This document shows positions 16,952-25,274 of a DNA stretch of 64,000 nt, piece after piece. Below the pieces are notes generated by a model that worked only from the letters and a program-made list of their open reading frames with translations, searched no databases and was not told the origin of the DNA. The number at the start of each line of letters is the position of its first letter. Within the stretch, counting starts at the first letter, position 1. Made by a program: the position numbers and the translations under genes. Source of the DNA: Vulcanococcus limneticus LL (GTDB lineage: Bacteria > Cyanobacteriota > Cyanobacteriia > PCC-6307 > Cyanobiaceae); NCBI RefSeq assembly GCF_002252705.1, contig NZ_NQLA01000004.1, forward strand, positions 62,001 through 126,000. Direction: 5' to 3'.

Positions 16952-18253
16952 TCAGCCGTTAATCAACCGCCGGAAGGTCTTCTTGCCGAGCTGCAGCACC
17001 TTGCCCTCCAGGTCGGCCGCCGAGGCGAACTCCTGGTTGGGATCGGTGAGCTTCTCGCCATCGAGCTTGACGCCACCGCCCTGGATCTGGCGGCGGGCCT
17101 CGCTGCTGCTGGCGCAGATCCCCACGGCACTGAGCAGATAGAAGGCCTTGGCGGGGAAGTTCACCGCCGCCAGGGAGGCCTCAGGCACCGACGCCGCGCG
17201 GAGATCAGCCTCCCCGCCTGAGACAGCGAAGTGGCCCGTGCCTGCGCCAAGTCGCACCAGCTTCGCCGCATCGGCCTGGGCCGCCCCAGCCGCCGCCGCG
17301 CCATGGCGCTGGCGGGTGATCTCCAGGGCCATCGCCTTCTGACGCTCCCGCGGGTTCTCAGGCAGAGCCGCCAACTCCAGGTTGGTCAGCAGCGTGAGGT
17401 ACTCCTCCACCGCCGCATCGGGCACCTTCTCGAGCTTGGAGTACATCGAGAGGGGGTCGTCGGACAGGCCCACGGTGTTGCCCAGGCTCTTGCTCATCTT
17501 CTGCACGCCATCGAGGCCCGGCAGGATCGGCAGCAGCATCCCGAACTGGGGGCGCTGGCCGAAGTGGCGCTGCAGGTCGCGCCCCATGGCCACGTTGAAC
17601 TTCTGGTCGGTGCCGCCCAGTTCCACATCGGCGCGCACCTGCACCGAGTCGTAGCCCTGCAGCAGCGGGTAGAGGAACTCGTGCAGGGAGATCGGCGTGC
17701 CGGAGCCGTAGCGATTGGCGAAGTCCTCCTTGGCCAGCATCTGACCCACGGTGCTGGTGCCCAGCAGCTCGATCACCTGGGGCAGATCCAGGGTGGCCAG
17801 CCACTCGCTGTTGCGGCGCACCTCCAGGCGGCCGGGGGTCTCGAAATCCAGCAGGGCGCGCTCCGGATCCTGGCCCAGGCCCAGCTGCACCAGATAGGTC
17901 TCGGCGTTGGTCTCCACCTCGGCGGCACTGAGCTGCACCCGGGTGGCGCTCTTGCCTGTGGGATCGCCGATGCGGGCGGTGAAGTCGCCGATGATCAGCA
18001 CCGCGGTGTGCCCCGCATCCTGGAAGGCCCGCAGCTTGCGGAACAGGATCGAGTGGCCCAGGTGGATATCGGAGCCGGTGGGATCGATGCCGAGCTTCAC
18101 CCGCAGGGGCCGGCCCACGCGCTCGGCCTCCGCCAGCCGAGCCGCGAGCCGCTGGTCGGGATCCGCCGCCGCCTCCGCTCCAGCAGCGGCCGGGAACAGG
18201 TCAGCGACGCCCCGTTCGAGCCAGTCCGGTAGCGCCCACGTGCCCTTGGCCAT
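16952..18253 (-). CDS. tyrS: Tyrosyl-tRNA synthetase
   Basis: A class I aminoacyl-tRNA synthetase of about 433 aa. Visible are the HIGH-like site in [15 protein letters not shown], the tyrosine pocket [19 protein letters not shown], and the KMSKS loop. The C-terminal S4-like RNA-binding domain runs through [24 protein letters not shown] 18253 ([15 protein letters not shown]) is preferred to the TTG at 18274, because TACGAT lies 36 nt before the ATG and only 15 before the TTG. It follows the DUF1825 gene on the same strand. Confidence 0.96.
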   Translation of the reverse strand: MAKGTWALPDWLERGVADLFPAAAGAEAAADPDQRLAARLAEAERVGRPLRVKLGIDPTGSDIHLGHSILFRKLRAFQDAGHTAVLIIGDFTARIGDPTGKSATRVQLSAAEVETNAETYLVQLGLGQDPERALLDFETPGRLEVRRNSEWLATLDLPQVIELLGTSTVGQMLAKEDFANRYGSGTPISLHEFLYPLLQGYDSVQVRADVELGGTDQKFNVAMGRDLQRHFGQRPQFGMLLPILPGLDGVQKMSKSLGNTVGLSDDPLSMYSKLEKVPDAAVEEYLTLLTNLELAALPENPRERQKAMALEITRQRHGAAAAGAAQADAAKLVRLGAGTGHFAVSGGEADLRAASVPEASLAAVNFPAKAFYLLSAVGICASSSEARRQIQGGGVKLDGEKLTDPNQEFASAADLEGKVLQLGKKTFRRLING

Positions 18254-18283
18254 CTCCTGCGCCGCGTCTGCCAATCGCTGCGG

Positions 18284-18289
18284 ATCGTA
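18284..18289 (-). promoter_or_regulatory. -10 element candidate for tyrS
   Basis: TACGAT on the minus strand, 36 nt before ATG 18253. Confidence 0.35.
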
Positions 18290-18336
18290 CGCAGAGACCC
18301 TCCCGTGGGAGGTCCAGCCAGGTCCGGCCGCGCCCC

Positions 18337-18660
18337 TCAGCCCTGCTTCTCCAGCTCGGCCTTCATCCGATCCAGGGTGCGGTGCATCTGCTCGAACATC
18401 TGCTCGGGCGTCATGCCGAACTGGCTGAGCTGGGTGCGCAGCTGCTCCACCGTGAGCTTGGCCTGGAAGTCGTCGGAGAGCTCGAAGCGCTTCATGAACA
18501 CGCGGTAGCGGTCCATCAGCTCCTCCATCCGGTCGATGAAGAGCTTCTTGCCCTCGCGATCGAACTTGCCGTACTCGCCGCCCAGCTGCATCAGCTGCTG
18601 GTAATCAGTGAACAGCCGCTTGGCCTCGTCCTGAACGATCTCGGATTCGAAGAAGGCCAT
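18337..18660 (-). CDS. DUF1825 family protein
   Basis: A 107-aa, mostly helical, charged protein: [20 protein letters not shown], then [42 protein letters not shown] and [21 protein letters not shown]. It matches the DUF1825 family, conserved across cyanobacteria and of unknown function. It has no membrane segment or signal. ATG 18660 was chosen because it gives the family's conserved N-terminus; the open frame upstream is low-complexity and non-conserved in look. It diverges from the LuxR-type gene. Confidence 0.85.
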   Translation of the reverse strand: MAFFESEIVQDEAKRLFTDYQQLMQLGGEYGKFDREGKKLFIDRMEELMDRYRVFMKRFELSDDFQAKLTVEQLRTQLSQFGMTPEQMFEQMHRTLDRMKAELEKQG

Positions 18661-18847
18661 CGCAGCCGGGCGGCGCGCAGGGGCGCCTGGGGATTGGCCT
18701 CGATTGTGCTGGCCGCAACGGGGGCCTGGCGAGTGCGGAGGCCCGTATTGACCGGCCTGGGATGCCCCACCGCCACGGCTGGTCGCCCTCGCTGTTGTGC
18801 CCATCCAGTGGCACCCAGGCCGTCCAGTGGACAGGCTGGGGACTGCG

Positions 18848-19573
18848 ATGACGCTGACGAGCAGGATCGGCATGGACTACACCCCGTTGCTGGAGCAGCT
18901 GCACCGCAACACCCTGGAGAGTCAGGCGCTGCTGGGGGACAGCCGCCTGGTGCTCTGCCTGGGCAGTCGCCTCAGCCTCAGCATCATCAGCAGCAACTTT
19001 GCCCGCCCCGGCCAGGTGCTCGGGGCCGGCACCACCGAGGCCGAGGGACTGGACCAGGTGATGCGGCACCGGCCCGATGTGCTGATCTGCAGCGACCAGC
19101 TGGAGCGGGGCTGCGGCATGGCGCTGGTGCTGGCCATCAAGGAGCACAGTCCCGAGCAGCGCACCCTGCTGATCGTGAGCAACCCGCGGCGTCGGGCGCG
19201 GATCCGGGCCGCCATCCGCGCCGGCTGCGAGGGGATCTGCCTGGAATCGCGCCTCGGACTCGGCGACGGTGCCGCCGCGGTGCGGGCGGTGTGCAACGGC
19301 GGGCTCTACCTGGACCGGGGCCTGCGCAGCCTGTTCACCCATCCTGAGCTGGACGGCCTGCACCAGGACGGCCCCTGCGAGGAGCTCAGCCCACGGGAAC
19401 TGGCCGTGCTGGCCCAGGCCGCCGACGGCCACAGCAACGCTGAGATCGCCAGCCAGCTCTACGTGACGGCCGAGACGGTCAAGAGCCACATGGGCCGGGT
19501 GATGACGAAGCTGGGCGCCCGCAACCGCACCCATGCCGCCGTGCTGGGGATCCGGCTGGGATTGGTGGAGTGA
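18848..19573 (+). CDS. LuxR/NarL-type regulator with a degenerate receiver domain
   Basis: A 241-aa protein. Its C-terminal LuxR-type helix-turn-helix is typical: EELSPRELAVLAQAADGHSNAEIASQLYVTAETVKSHMGRVMTKLGARNRTHA. The N-terminal half folds like a response-regulator receiver (RLVLCLG..., RPDVLICSDQ, TLLIVSN, AGCEGICLES), but the usual acidic pair after strand 1 is missing. The residue aligned with the phospho-acceptor Asp is Ser in LICSD. It may therefore work without phosphorylation. Start ATG 18848; another ATG is at 18872. The following HhH and GIY-YIG genes have the same orientation. Confidence 0.82.
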   Translation: MTLTSRIGMDYTPLLEQLHRNTLESQALLGDSRLVLCLGSRLSLSIISSNFARPGQVLGAGTTEAEGLDQVMRHRPDVLICSDQLERGCGMALVLAIKEHSPEQRTLLIVSNPRRRARIRAAIRAGCEGICLESRLGLGDGAAAVRAVCNGGLYLDRGLRSLFTHPELDGLHQDGPCEELSPRELAVLAQAADGHSNAEIASQLYVTAETVKSHMGRVMTKLGARNRTHAAVLGIRLGLVE

Positions 19574-19585
19574 GGCCGCCCTCGG

Positions 19586-19591
19586 TAAGGT
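19586..19591 (+). promoter_or_regulatory. -10 element candidate for the HhH protein gene
   Basis: TAAGGT, 35 nt before ATG 19621. Confidence 0.3.
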
Positions 19592-19620
19592 CGGGCGACC
19601 CTGAGCGCGCCCCAGCCGCC

Positions 19621-20376
19621 ATGGCCAAGGGCCACTGGTTGGATCCCCTCGCCCGCAGCCTGCTGGAGGCCGCGGGGCAACTGCCGCCGCGGGCCCCATC
19701 CGGGGGGCCGGCCGGCGCCCGAAGCGCAGATGCACGTCAGCAGGACGCCGCGGAGCGGCGGAACACCGACCTGGGGCAGGCCGGACAGGACCAGGCCGGA
19801 CAGGACCAGGTCGAACAGGAGACGATCGAGCAGGAGCTCCTGGCCCTCAAGCTGCGCCAGAACCCGGCCCTTCGCCTCGCCTCCGCCGAGGAGGTGCGCC
19901 ATGCAGCCGCCCTGGGCTGGCGCCTCGACGTGAACCGCGCCACCGCCGCCGACTGGCTGCGGCTACCCGGCATCCAGCCGGCCCAGGTGGATCTGCTGCT
20001 GCGGCTTCAGGCCGGCGGCGTCCAGCTCAGCGGCCTGGACGACCTGCAGCGCCTGCTGGAGCTGGATGGCGCCCAACTGCGCGGCTGGGAGCCGCTGCTG
20101 CTGTTCCGCTGGTATGGCGATGGGGTTCCTTCCGCCTCCCGGCCCCAGGCGGTGGATCTGAACCGGGCCAGCGCAGCGGAGCTGCAGCAACGGCTGCCGG
20201 AGCTGGCGGGGCCCCGCTGCCAGCGGCTGCTGCGCGAGCGCCAGCGGGAACCCTTCGCCCATCTGGCGGACCTGCAGGAGCGGCTTCAGCTGCCACCAGC
20301 GGTGGTGGAGAAGCTGATCGGGCGGGTGCGGTTCGGCAAGGGCCCCGCCGGTCCCGAGCTGCCGCGCCCCGCCTGA
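19621..20376 (+). CDS. ComEA-like helix-hairpin-helix protein
   Basis: A 251-aa protein. After MAKGHWLDPLARSLLEAAG comes a Pro/Gln-rich linker containing an in-frame 15-nt DNA repeat (GQAGQDQAGQDQ). Two ComEA-type helix-hairpin-helix units follow: LDVNRATAADWLRLPGIQPAQVDLLLRLQ (about residues 100-130) and AVDLNRASAAELQQRLPELAGPRCQRLLRERQ (about 178-210). Such units bind DNA backbone non-specifically. There is no signal peptide or membrane anchor, unlike true ComEA, so a cytosolic DNA-associated role is more likely than DNA uptake. ATG 19621 is preferred over the GTG at 19570. Confidence 0.75.
   Translation: MAKGHWLDPLARSLLEAAGQLPPRAPSGGPAGARSADARQQDAAERRNTDLGQAGQDQAGQDQVEQETIEQELLALKLRQNPALRLASAEEVRHAAALGWRLDVNRATAADWLRLPGIQPAQVDLLLRLQAGGVQLSGLDDLQRLLELDGAQLRGWEPLLLFRWYGDGVPSASRPQAVDLNRASAAELQQRLPELAGPRCQRLLRERQREPFAHLADLQERLQLPPAVVEKLIGRVRFGKGPAGPELPRPA
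19777..19806. repeat. 15-nt tandem repeat, two exact copies plus a degenerate third
   Basis: CAGGCCGGACAGGAC at 19777-19791 and 19792-19806, then a diverged copy to about 19820. In-frame inside the linker of the HhH protein. Confidence 0.85.
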
Positions 20377-20382
20377 AGACCG

Positions 20383-21093
20383 ATGGCACCCGCTCGCCAG
20401 CCCCGCCAGCCCCGCCAGCCCCGCCAGGGCAGTCTGTTCGGCCCGGACCTGGGCGTCGACCCGGAGCTGGGCCTGGCCCGCGGCCCGGGCGCGCCGCGTC
20501 AGGGGGCGGGAGCCGAGGGGCTGCCGCTGCAACAGAGGCAGCTGTGCGAGTGGCAGCAGCGGCTCGCCGGTTTCCAGGCACCCCTCTTCGCGGCGGCCAC
20601 CGGGACGGCGGATGCCGGCCCTGCCAGCCAGGGCAGCCTCTGGCCCTCCGGGTCGCACGCGCCCGACGACGCCTCCAGGGACGACCTCGTGCACCGGGCC
20701 GCCGGCCTAGACCCCTTGGCCCTGGCGGCCCAGCACCTGCAGTTCTGGCGCTGGCCCAGCGCCCCCCAGGCGGGCGCCGCCCTCTATTTCGTGCTGGATC
20801 GGCCGCCCCACCTGGAGGCGCAGCCACTGCTGCTGTATGTGGGTGAAACGGGCCGGGCTGACCGTCGCTGGAAGGGCGAGCACGACTGCAAGAGCTACCT
20901 GGCGGCCTACGGAGAGGCCCTGCAGCGGGCCGAACTGGGCAGTCAGCTGTCGATCCGCTTCTGGGGCGATGCCCCGGAGTCCGTGAAGCGCCGCCGCGCC
21001 CTGGAGCAGCTGCTGATCCAGCGCTGGCTGCCCCCCTTCAACAAGGAGACCCGGGCCCGCTGGGCCACCCCCTTCACCGCCGACCTCGACTGA
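20383..21093 (+). CDS. GIY-YIG-like nuclease-family protein
   Basis: A 236-aa protein. Its N-terminal half is low-complexity, starting with a RQP repeat. The C-terminal half is GIY-YIG-like: ALYFVLDRPPHLEAQPLLLYVGETGRADRRWKGEHDCKSYLAAY, then SIRFWGDAPESVKRRRALEQLLIQRWLPPFNKE. YVGETGRADRRW corresponds to the YIG strand plus the catalytic Arg helix, and EQLLIQRWLPPFN to the conserved Glu helix. The first motif (ALYFV) is divergent. The target is unknown; repair or recombination is a guess. It starts 6 bases after the HhH gene, so the two are probably co-transcribed. Confidence 0.7.
   Translation: MAPARQPRQPRQPRQGSLFGPDLGVDPELGLARGPGAPRQGAGAEGLPLQQRQLCEWQQRLAGFQAPLFAAATGTADAGPASQGSLWPSGSHAPDDASRDDLVHRAAGLDPLALAAQHLQFWRWPSAPQAGAALYFVLDRPPHLEAQPLLLYVGETGRADRRWKGEHDCKSYLAAYGEALQRAELGSQLSIRFWGDAPESVKRRRALEQLLIQRWLPPFNKETRARWATPFTADLD
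20401..20427. repeat. 9-nt tandem repeat, three copies
   Basis: CCCCGCCAG x3, in-frame, giving RQPRQPRQPRQ at the N-terminus of the GIY-YIG-like protein. Confidence 0.85.
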
Positions 21094-21150
21094 GCCACAG
21101 CGCCCGGCTCCCAGGCCCATCCCGACAGGCGCCGCCCCAGCCAGCAGCCC

Positions 21151-21156
21151 TACGAT
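21151..21156 (+). promoter_or_regulatory. -10 element candidate for pepA
   Basis: TACGAT, 28 nt before the pepA ATG. Confidence 0.45.
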
Positions 21157-21178
21157 CGCGCCCACCCGCCAGGTCCCG

Positions 21179-22669
21179 ATGGAGTTCCGCTGCAGCCCGT
21201 CAACCGCCCGCGACTGGAGCGGCGACGTTCTGGCGGTAGGCCTGTTCGGCGGCGACGGAGCCCTGGCCACGGCCCAGCGGGGCGAGCTGGACGCACGCTT
21301 CGGGGCGGCCCTGGGCGAGCGGCTGCAGCAGCGCACGTTCAAGGCCAAATCCGGCGAGAGCCTGAGCTTCGAGCTGCTGGGCCAGAGCCCCCGCACCCTG
21401 GTGCTGGTGGGCCTGGGCGATCCGGCCGACCTCAACCTCGATGGCCTGCGCACCGCGGCCGCGGCCGCCGCGAGGGCCAGCCTGGCCGCCGGTGGTGGGG
21501 AGCTGGGGCTGGCCCTGCCGCTTGAGGGCCTGGAGGCCGGCGCCGCGGCGGCCGCCATCGCCGAGGCCGTGCGCCTCAGCCTGTTCGCCGACCAGCGGTT
21601 CAAGAGCGAGAGCGAACCCCGCCAGCTGCCGAGCGGCGTGACCCTGCTGGGGCAGCCGGAGGCCAGGGTGGCGGCCCTCAACGGGGTGGCGGCGGTGTGC
21701 GCCGGCGTGGAGCTGGCCCGCGAGCTGGTGGCCGCTCCCCCCAACGTGGTGACCCCCCAGGGCCTGGCCGACACGGCCGCCGCCATCGCCCGGGACTTTG
21801 GCCTGGAGTTGCAGGTGCTGGAGCGGGCCGACTGCGAAGCGCTGGGCATGGGTGCCTATCTGGCGGTGGCCCAGGGCTCGGACCTGCCCCCCAAATTCAT
21901 CCACCTCACCTACCGACCGGCCGCCGGCGCGGAGCGGCGCCTGGTGCTGGTGGGCAAGGGGCTCACCTTCGATTCGGGCGGCTACAACCTCAAGACCGCC
22001 GGCTCCCAGATCGAGATGATGAAGTACGACATGGGCGGCAGCGCGGCGGTGCTGGGCGCCATGCGGGCCATCGCCCAACTGCAGCCAGCGGGGGTGGAAG
22101 TGCACGCGATCGTGGCCGCCTGCGAAAACATGATCAGCGGTAACGCCATCCACCCTGGCGCCATCGTCACCGCCTCCAACGGCAAGACGATCGAGATCAA
22201 CAACACCGACGCCGAGGGGCGCCTCACCCTGGCCGATGCCCTGGTGTACGCCAGCAAACTCGAGCCCGATGCCCTGGTGGACCTGGCCACCCTCACAGGC
22301 GCCTGCGTGATTGCCCTGGGCGAGGAGATCGCTGGCCTCTGGTCGCCCAGCGACGGCCTGGCCGAGGCCCTGCTGGCCGCCGGCGAGCAAGGCGGTGAGG
22401 CCCTGTGGCGCATGCCCCTGCGGGCCTCCTACAAAGACGGCCTCAAGAGCGGCGTGGCCGACCTCAAGAACACCGGTCCCCGCCCCGGCGGCTCAATCAC
22501 CGCGGCCCTCTTCCTGCGGGACTTCGTGGCCAAGGACATCCCCTGGGCCCACCTGGACATCGCCGGCACCGTCTGGAGCGACAAGGGCCGCGGCCTGGAT
22601 CCGGCCGGCGCCACCGGCTTCGGGGTGCGAACGCTGGTGAACTGGGTGCTTCAGGGTGGCCCCGCCTAG
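21179..22669 (+). CDS. pepA: Leucyl aminopeptidase (M17)
   Basis: A 496-aa M17 metallo-aminopeptidase that removes N-terminal residues from peptides in the cytosol. The metal site is intact: VGKGLTFDSGGYNLK, MKYDMGGSAAV and NNTDAEGRLTLADAL, the PepA signature. The C-terminal catalytic domain starts around residue 190; the N-terminal domain is the macrodomain-like half (ERGELDARFGAAL-like region, LVLVGLGDPAD). Length fits the family. The start ATG is supported by a -10 candidate at 28 nt. Its TAG stop forms part of the -10 candidate of the next gene. Confidence 0.96.
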   Translation: MEFRCSPSTARDWSGDVLAVGLFGGDGALATAQRGELDARFGAALGERLQQRTFKAKSGESLSFELLGQSPRTLVLVGLGDPADLNLDGLRTAAAAAARASLAAGGGELGLALPLEGLEAGAAAAAIAEAVRLSLFADQRFKSESEPRQLPSGVTLLGQPEARVAALNGVAAVCAGVELARELVAAPPNVVTPQGLADTAAAIARDFGLELQVLERADCEALGMGAYLAVAQGSDLPPKFIHLTYRPAAGAERRLVLVGKGLTFDSGGYNLKTAGSQIEMMKYDMGGSAAVLGAMRAIAQLQPAGVEVHAIVAACENMISGNAIHPGAIVTASNGKTIEINNTDAEGRLTLADALVYASKLEPDALVDLATLTGACVIALGEEIAGLWSPSDGLAEALLAAGEQGGEALWRMPLRASYKDGLKSGVADLKNTGPRPGGSITAALFLRDFVAKDIPWAHLDIAGTVWSDKGRGLDPAGATGFGVRTLVNWVLQGGPA

Positions 22670-22672
22670 GGT
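22667..22672 (+). promoter_or_regulatory. -10 element candidate for the small membrane protein gene
   Basis: TAGGGT, 35 nt before ATG 22702; its TAG is the pepA stop codon. Confidence 0.3.
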
Positions 22673-22701
22673 GGGCGCGCCCCGACGCCCGACCCGACGC
22701 C

Positions 22702-22974
22702 ATGGCCGCTCGCAAGATCCGCTGGTACGTCAAGGCCCAGGCTGGGGTCCTGCTGCTGCCCGCGGGCCTGTGCCTGATCGGTGAGGCGATCACCCGGCGC
22801 ACGATCCACACCTGGGCCCAGTCGGCCCAGTCTTCAGCCCTGATCAAGGAACCGGGCCCCTGGTTCTGGTATGGCACCTTCGGCCTGATCGCCGTGGTGG
22901 CCGGCGTGGGCCTCATGATTGAGAGCGGCCTACTGCGGGGCTACCCCGGCCAGAAGAAGCAGCTGCCCAACTGA
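22702..22974 (+). CDS. Small two-TM membrane protein
   Basis: A 90-aa protein with two hydrophobic segments (about residues 13-30, AGVLLLPAGLCLIGEAI, and 52-73, FWYGTFGLIAVVAGVGLMI). Basic ends (MAARKIRW and GYPGQKKQLPN) suggest both termini face the cytosol. It looks like a conserved cyanobacterial small membrane protein, but I cannot name it. It follows pepA by 32 bases. Confidence 0.7.
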   Translation: MAARKIRWYVKAQAGVLLLPAGLCLIGEAITRRTIHTWAQSAQSSALIKEPGPWFWYGTFGLIAVVAGVGLMIESGLLRGYPGQKKQLPN

Positions 22975-23029
22975 GGATTCAGGCTGCACCAGCCCGCAGG
23001 CAACCGGAACTCGCTCAAGCCGCCACTCC

Positions 23030-23212
23030 TCAGGCAGCCAGCTGGGCGCGGCCGAACACGTGCTCCGGCGACTCCAGCGCGTGGATCTGCCAGCGGGCCC
23101 GTTCTCCGAACTGGCGCAGCAGCCGGTCCAGGTCGTCGGCAGCCAGCTTTGGGCTGGCGTAGGGGCCCACGTGACGGGTGACCAGGCCATCGCGGATGGT
23201 CAGCAGATACAT
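23030..23212 (-). CDS. Small hypothetical protein
   Basis: A 60-aa protein: MYLLTIRDGLVTRHVGPYAS, then KLAADDLDRLLRQFGERARWQIHALESPEHVF. It is soluble, mixed alpha/beta, with no known motif. ATG 23212 is supported by a TACGTT hexamer 32 nt upstream and by a normal amino-acid composition. The reading frame before this ATG looks non-coding. Function unknown. Confidence 0.65.
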   Translation of the reverse strand: MYLLTIRDGLVTRHVGPYASPKLAADDLDRLLRQFGERARWQIHALESPEHVFGRAQLAA

Positions 23213-23238
23213 ACGGACCCTGGCTGGTGGACCAGGAC

Positions 23239-23244
23239 AACGTA
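23239..23244 (-). promoter_or_regulatory. -10 element candidate for the 60-aa protein gene
   Basis: TACGTT on the minus strand, 32 nt before ATG 23212. Confidence 0.4.
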
Positions 23245-23379
23245 GGCGCTGGGACTCGATGCCAACAGGCGCCAAATCCGCTTCAACACTGAAGGGTTGC
23301 CCTCAGGAGCGGCCAGGGCCTTCAGCTTTTCAACAGAAAGTGCCGCCGCGAATCCCCCAGCCGGGAGATGGCCAAGCAA

Positions 23380-24072
23380 TCAGCGGTCAGCACCCCATGA
23401 CCGACTGGTGCGGGCCCGGGAGCCCCAGAGCTCGTCGAGGCGCCGGTCCCGGCCGCAGGCCCAGCGGTAGTAGCGGTACTTCACCGCGTTGGTCTCGGCG
23501 TAGTTCTGGTGGTAGGCCTCCGCCGGCCAGAAGGTCTGCAGCGGCCTGATCGCCACCTTCAGGGCCGCGGCGGGCCGGCCCAGCTCGCGGGCGGCGGCCT
23601 GGAGGCTCTCGCGGGCCTGCCGGGCCTGCTGCTCCCCCTTCGGGAAGATCACGGGCCGATAGGAGCTGCCGCGGTCACAGAACTGGCCACCGCCATCAAG
23701 GGCATCGACGTTGCGCCAATAGGCCCGAAGCAGGGTGGGATAACTGATGCGGGCATTGTCGAAGCGCACGCGCACCACCTCCTGGTGGCCCGTACCGCCG
23801 GCGGACACCTGACGGTAGGTGGGGTTGGCCAGGGAGCCGCCGCTGTAGCCGCTCACCGCCTCCAGCACCCCGGGCAGCACCTCCAGGTCGTGCTCCAGGC
23901 ACCAGAAGCAGCCACCGGCCAGCACCGCCTCCTCCACGGCCGCCTGGGCCGGCGCCGCCAGGGCGGTGAGCAGCACGAGCACAAGGGCCAGGCCACAGCA
24001 TCGCCGCCACCGATCGCGCAGGCCATCCAGGCGGGCTGGAAGGGAGCGGGCTGGGGGGGGAACCAGGCGCAT
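23380..24072 (-). CDS. msrA: Peptide methionine-S-sulfoxide reductase with a signal peptide
   Basis: A 230-aa MsrA that reduces methionine-S-sulfoxide in proteins. The active site is GGCFWCLE (C55, C58), followed by GYSGG, VSAGGTGHQEVVRV, QFCDRGSSYRP and the C-terminal YHQNYAETNAVKYRYY. An Arg-rich N-terminus and a hydrophobic stretch (about residues 26-40) ending AQA-A near residue 44 suggest Sec export, so it likely works in the periplasm or lumen. The ATG at 24072 overlaps the lpxB stop by one base (TGATG). This makes it the last gene of the envelope operon. Confidence 0.93.
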   Translation of the reverse strand: MRLVPPPARSLPARLDGLRDRWRRCCGLALVLVLLTALAAPAQAAVEEAVLAGGCFWCLEHDLEVLPGVLEAVSGYSGGSLANPTYRQVSAGGTGHQEVVRVRFDNARISYPTLLRAYWRNVDALDGGGQFCDRGSSYRPVIFPKGEQQARQARESLQAAARELGRPAAALKVAIRPLQTFWPAEAYHQNYAETNAVKYRYYRWACGRDRRLDELWGSRARTSRSWGADR

Positions 24073-25274
24073 CAGGCGGGCACCACGGCGGGGGTGGCGG
24101 CGGGCAGGCCATCCAGGATGGCGGCCGCCGCCCGCTGGGTGACGCCCTGCTCCCCCAGGGCCCGGCGCAGACGCCCGTAGCCCTCCAGCATCCGCTCCCG
24201 GCCGGCGCCGGCCTCCAGAAGCGGCAGGGCCTCGGCCACGATCGCCGCCGCCGTCAGGTCGTCCTGGAGCAACTCGGGCACCAGCCGCTCCCCCAACACC
24301 AGATTCACCGGCGAGATGTGGTCCACCTGGAAGCGCAGCAGGTGCCTGGCCACCCAGGCGGTGGGCCGGCTGACCCGGTAGCCCACCACCTGCGGCACTC
24401 CCCGCAGGGCCAGTTCCAGGTTCACCGTGCCGGACTTGGTGAGGGCCAGATCAGCGGCGGCGCAGAGCACGGGCCGCAACCGGTCGGCTTCGGCCGCCGG
24501 CACCACCTCGGCCCGCAGCCCCGCAGCGGCCAGGGCACGAGCCAGGGGTGCCTCAAAACTGGCCTGGCCCGCGGGCACCAGCACCCGCAGCCCCGGCCGT
24601 CGCCGCTGCAATTCGGCGGCTGCCGCGGCCAGCGGCGGCACCAGGTAGCGCAGCTCCTGGCTGCGGGAGGCCGGCAGCAGCAGCAGCAACTGTTCGTCCG
24701 GCGCCAGGCCCAGCTCGACGCGGGCAACCTGGCGCGAGGGCAGCTGCTGCAGGGTGTCGAGCAGCGGATGGCCCACCCAGGTCACCTGGGCGCCGCGGGC
24801 GCCGTAGAAGCGGGCCTCCTCGGGAAAGATCGCCAGGATCCTGTCGGTGAAGCTGATCAGCCGGGTGGTGCCCCCCTCGCCAAAGCTGAAGGCCCACTCC
24901 TGGGGGGCGATGTAGTAGGTGATCGGCACCGTCGGCAACTTGTGCTTGAGCCGCCGGCCCAGGCTCACGTTGGCCCCCATGTAGTCGATCAGCACCACCC
25001 CATCGGGGGGGGTGCGCTTCAGCCAGCGGTTGACGCGCCGCTGCAGCCGCAGGGTGGGCAGGATCAACGGGATCGCTTCCCACAGGCCGATTGCCCCCAT
25101 CGGTGCCGTGTCCGCCAGCAGACGGGCGCCGGCCCGCTGCATGCGCGGTCCACCCAGGGCCACGATCTCCAGATCCAACCCGCGCCGCCCAGCCTCCTGG
25201 CGCAGGGCCGTGACCAGCAGGCCCCCCTGCAGGTCACCGGACACCTCCCCGGTGCTGATCAGCAGACGGGTCAT
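24072..25274 (-). CDS. lpxB: Lipid-A-disaccharide synthase
   Basis: A 400-aa GT19 glycosyltransferase that joins UDP-2,3-diacylglucosamine and lipid X to give the lipid A disaccharide. Motifs: [15 protein letters not shown] at the N-terminus, [46 protein letters not shown] and [26 protein letters not shown] 25274 overlaps the lpxA stop by 4 bases (ATGA); the open frame upstream of it shadows lpxA. Its stop overlaps the msrA start. Both overlaps imply coupled translation. Confidence 0.96.
   Translation of the reverse strand: MTRLLISTGEVSGDLQGGLLVTALRQEAGRRGLDLEIVALGGPRMQRAGARLLADTAPMGAIGLWEAIPLILPTLRLQRRVNRWLKRTPPDGVVLIDYMGANVSLGRRLKHKLPTVPITYYIAPQEWAFSFGEGGTTRLISFTDRILAIFPEEARFYGARGAQVTWVGHPLLDTLQQLPSRQVARVELGLAPDEQLLLLLPASRSQELRYLVPPLAAAAAELQRRRPGLRVLVPAGQASFEAPLARALAAAGLRAEVVPAAEADRLRPVLCAAADLALTKSGTVNLELALRGVPQVVGYRVSRPTAWVARHLLRFQVDHISPVNLVLGERLVPELLQDDLTAAAIVAEALPLLEAGAGRERMLEGYGRLRRALGEQGVTQRAAAAILDGLPAATPAVVPA

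Noticed and set aside
23213-23379. Possible small RNA or tRNA in the gap before msrA's end
   Set aside because: No cloverleaf, no T-loop sequence and no terminator; nothing supportable.
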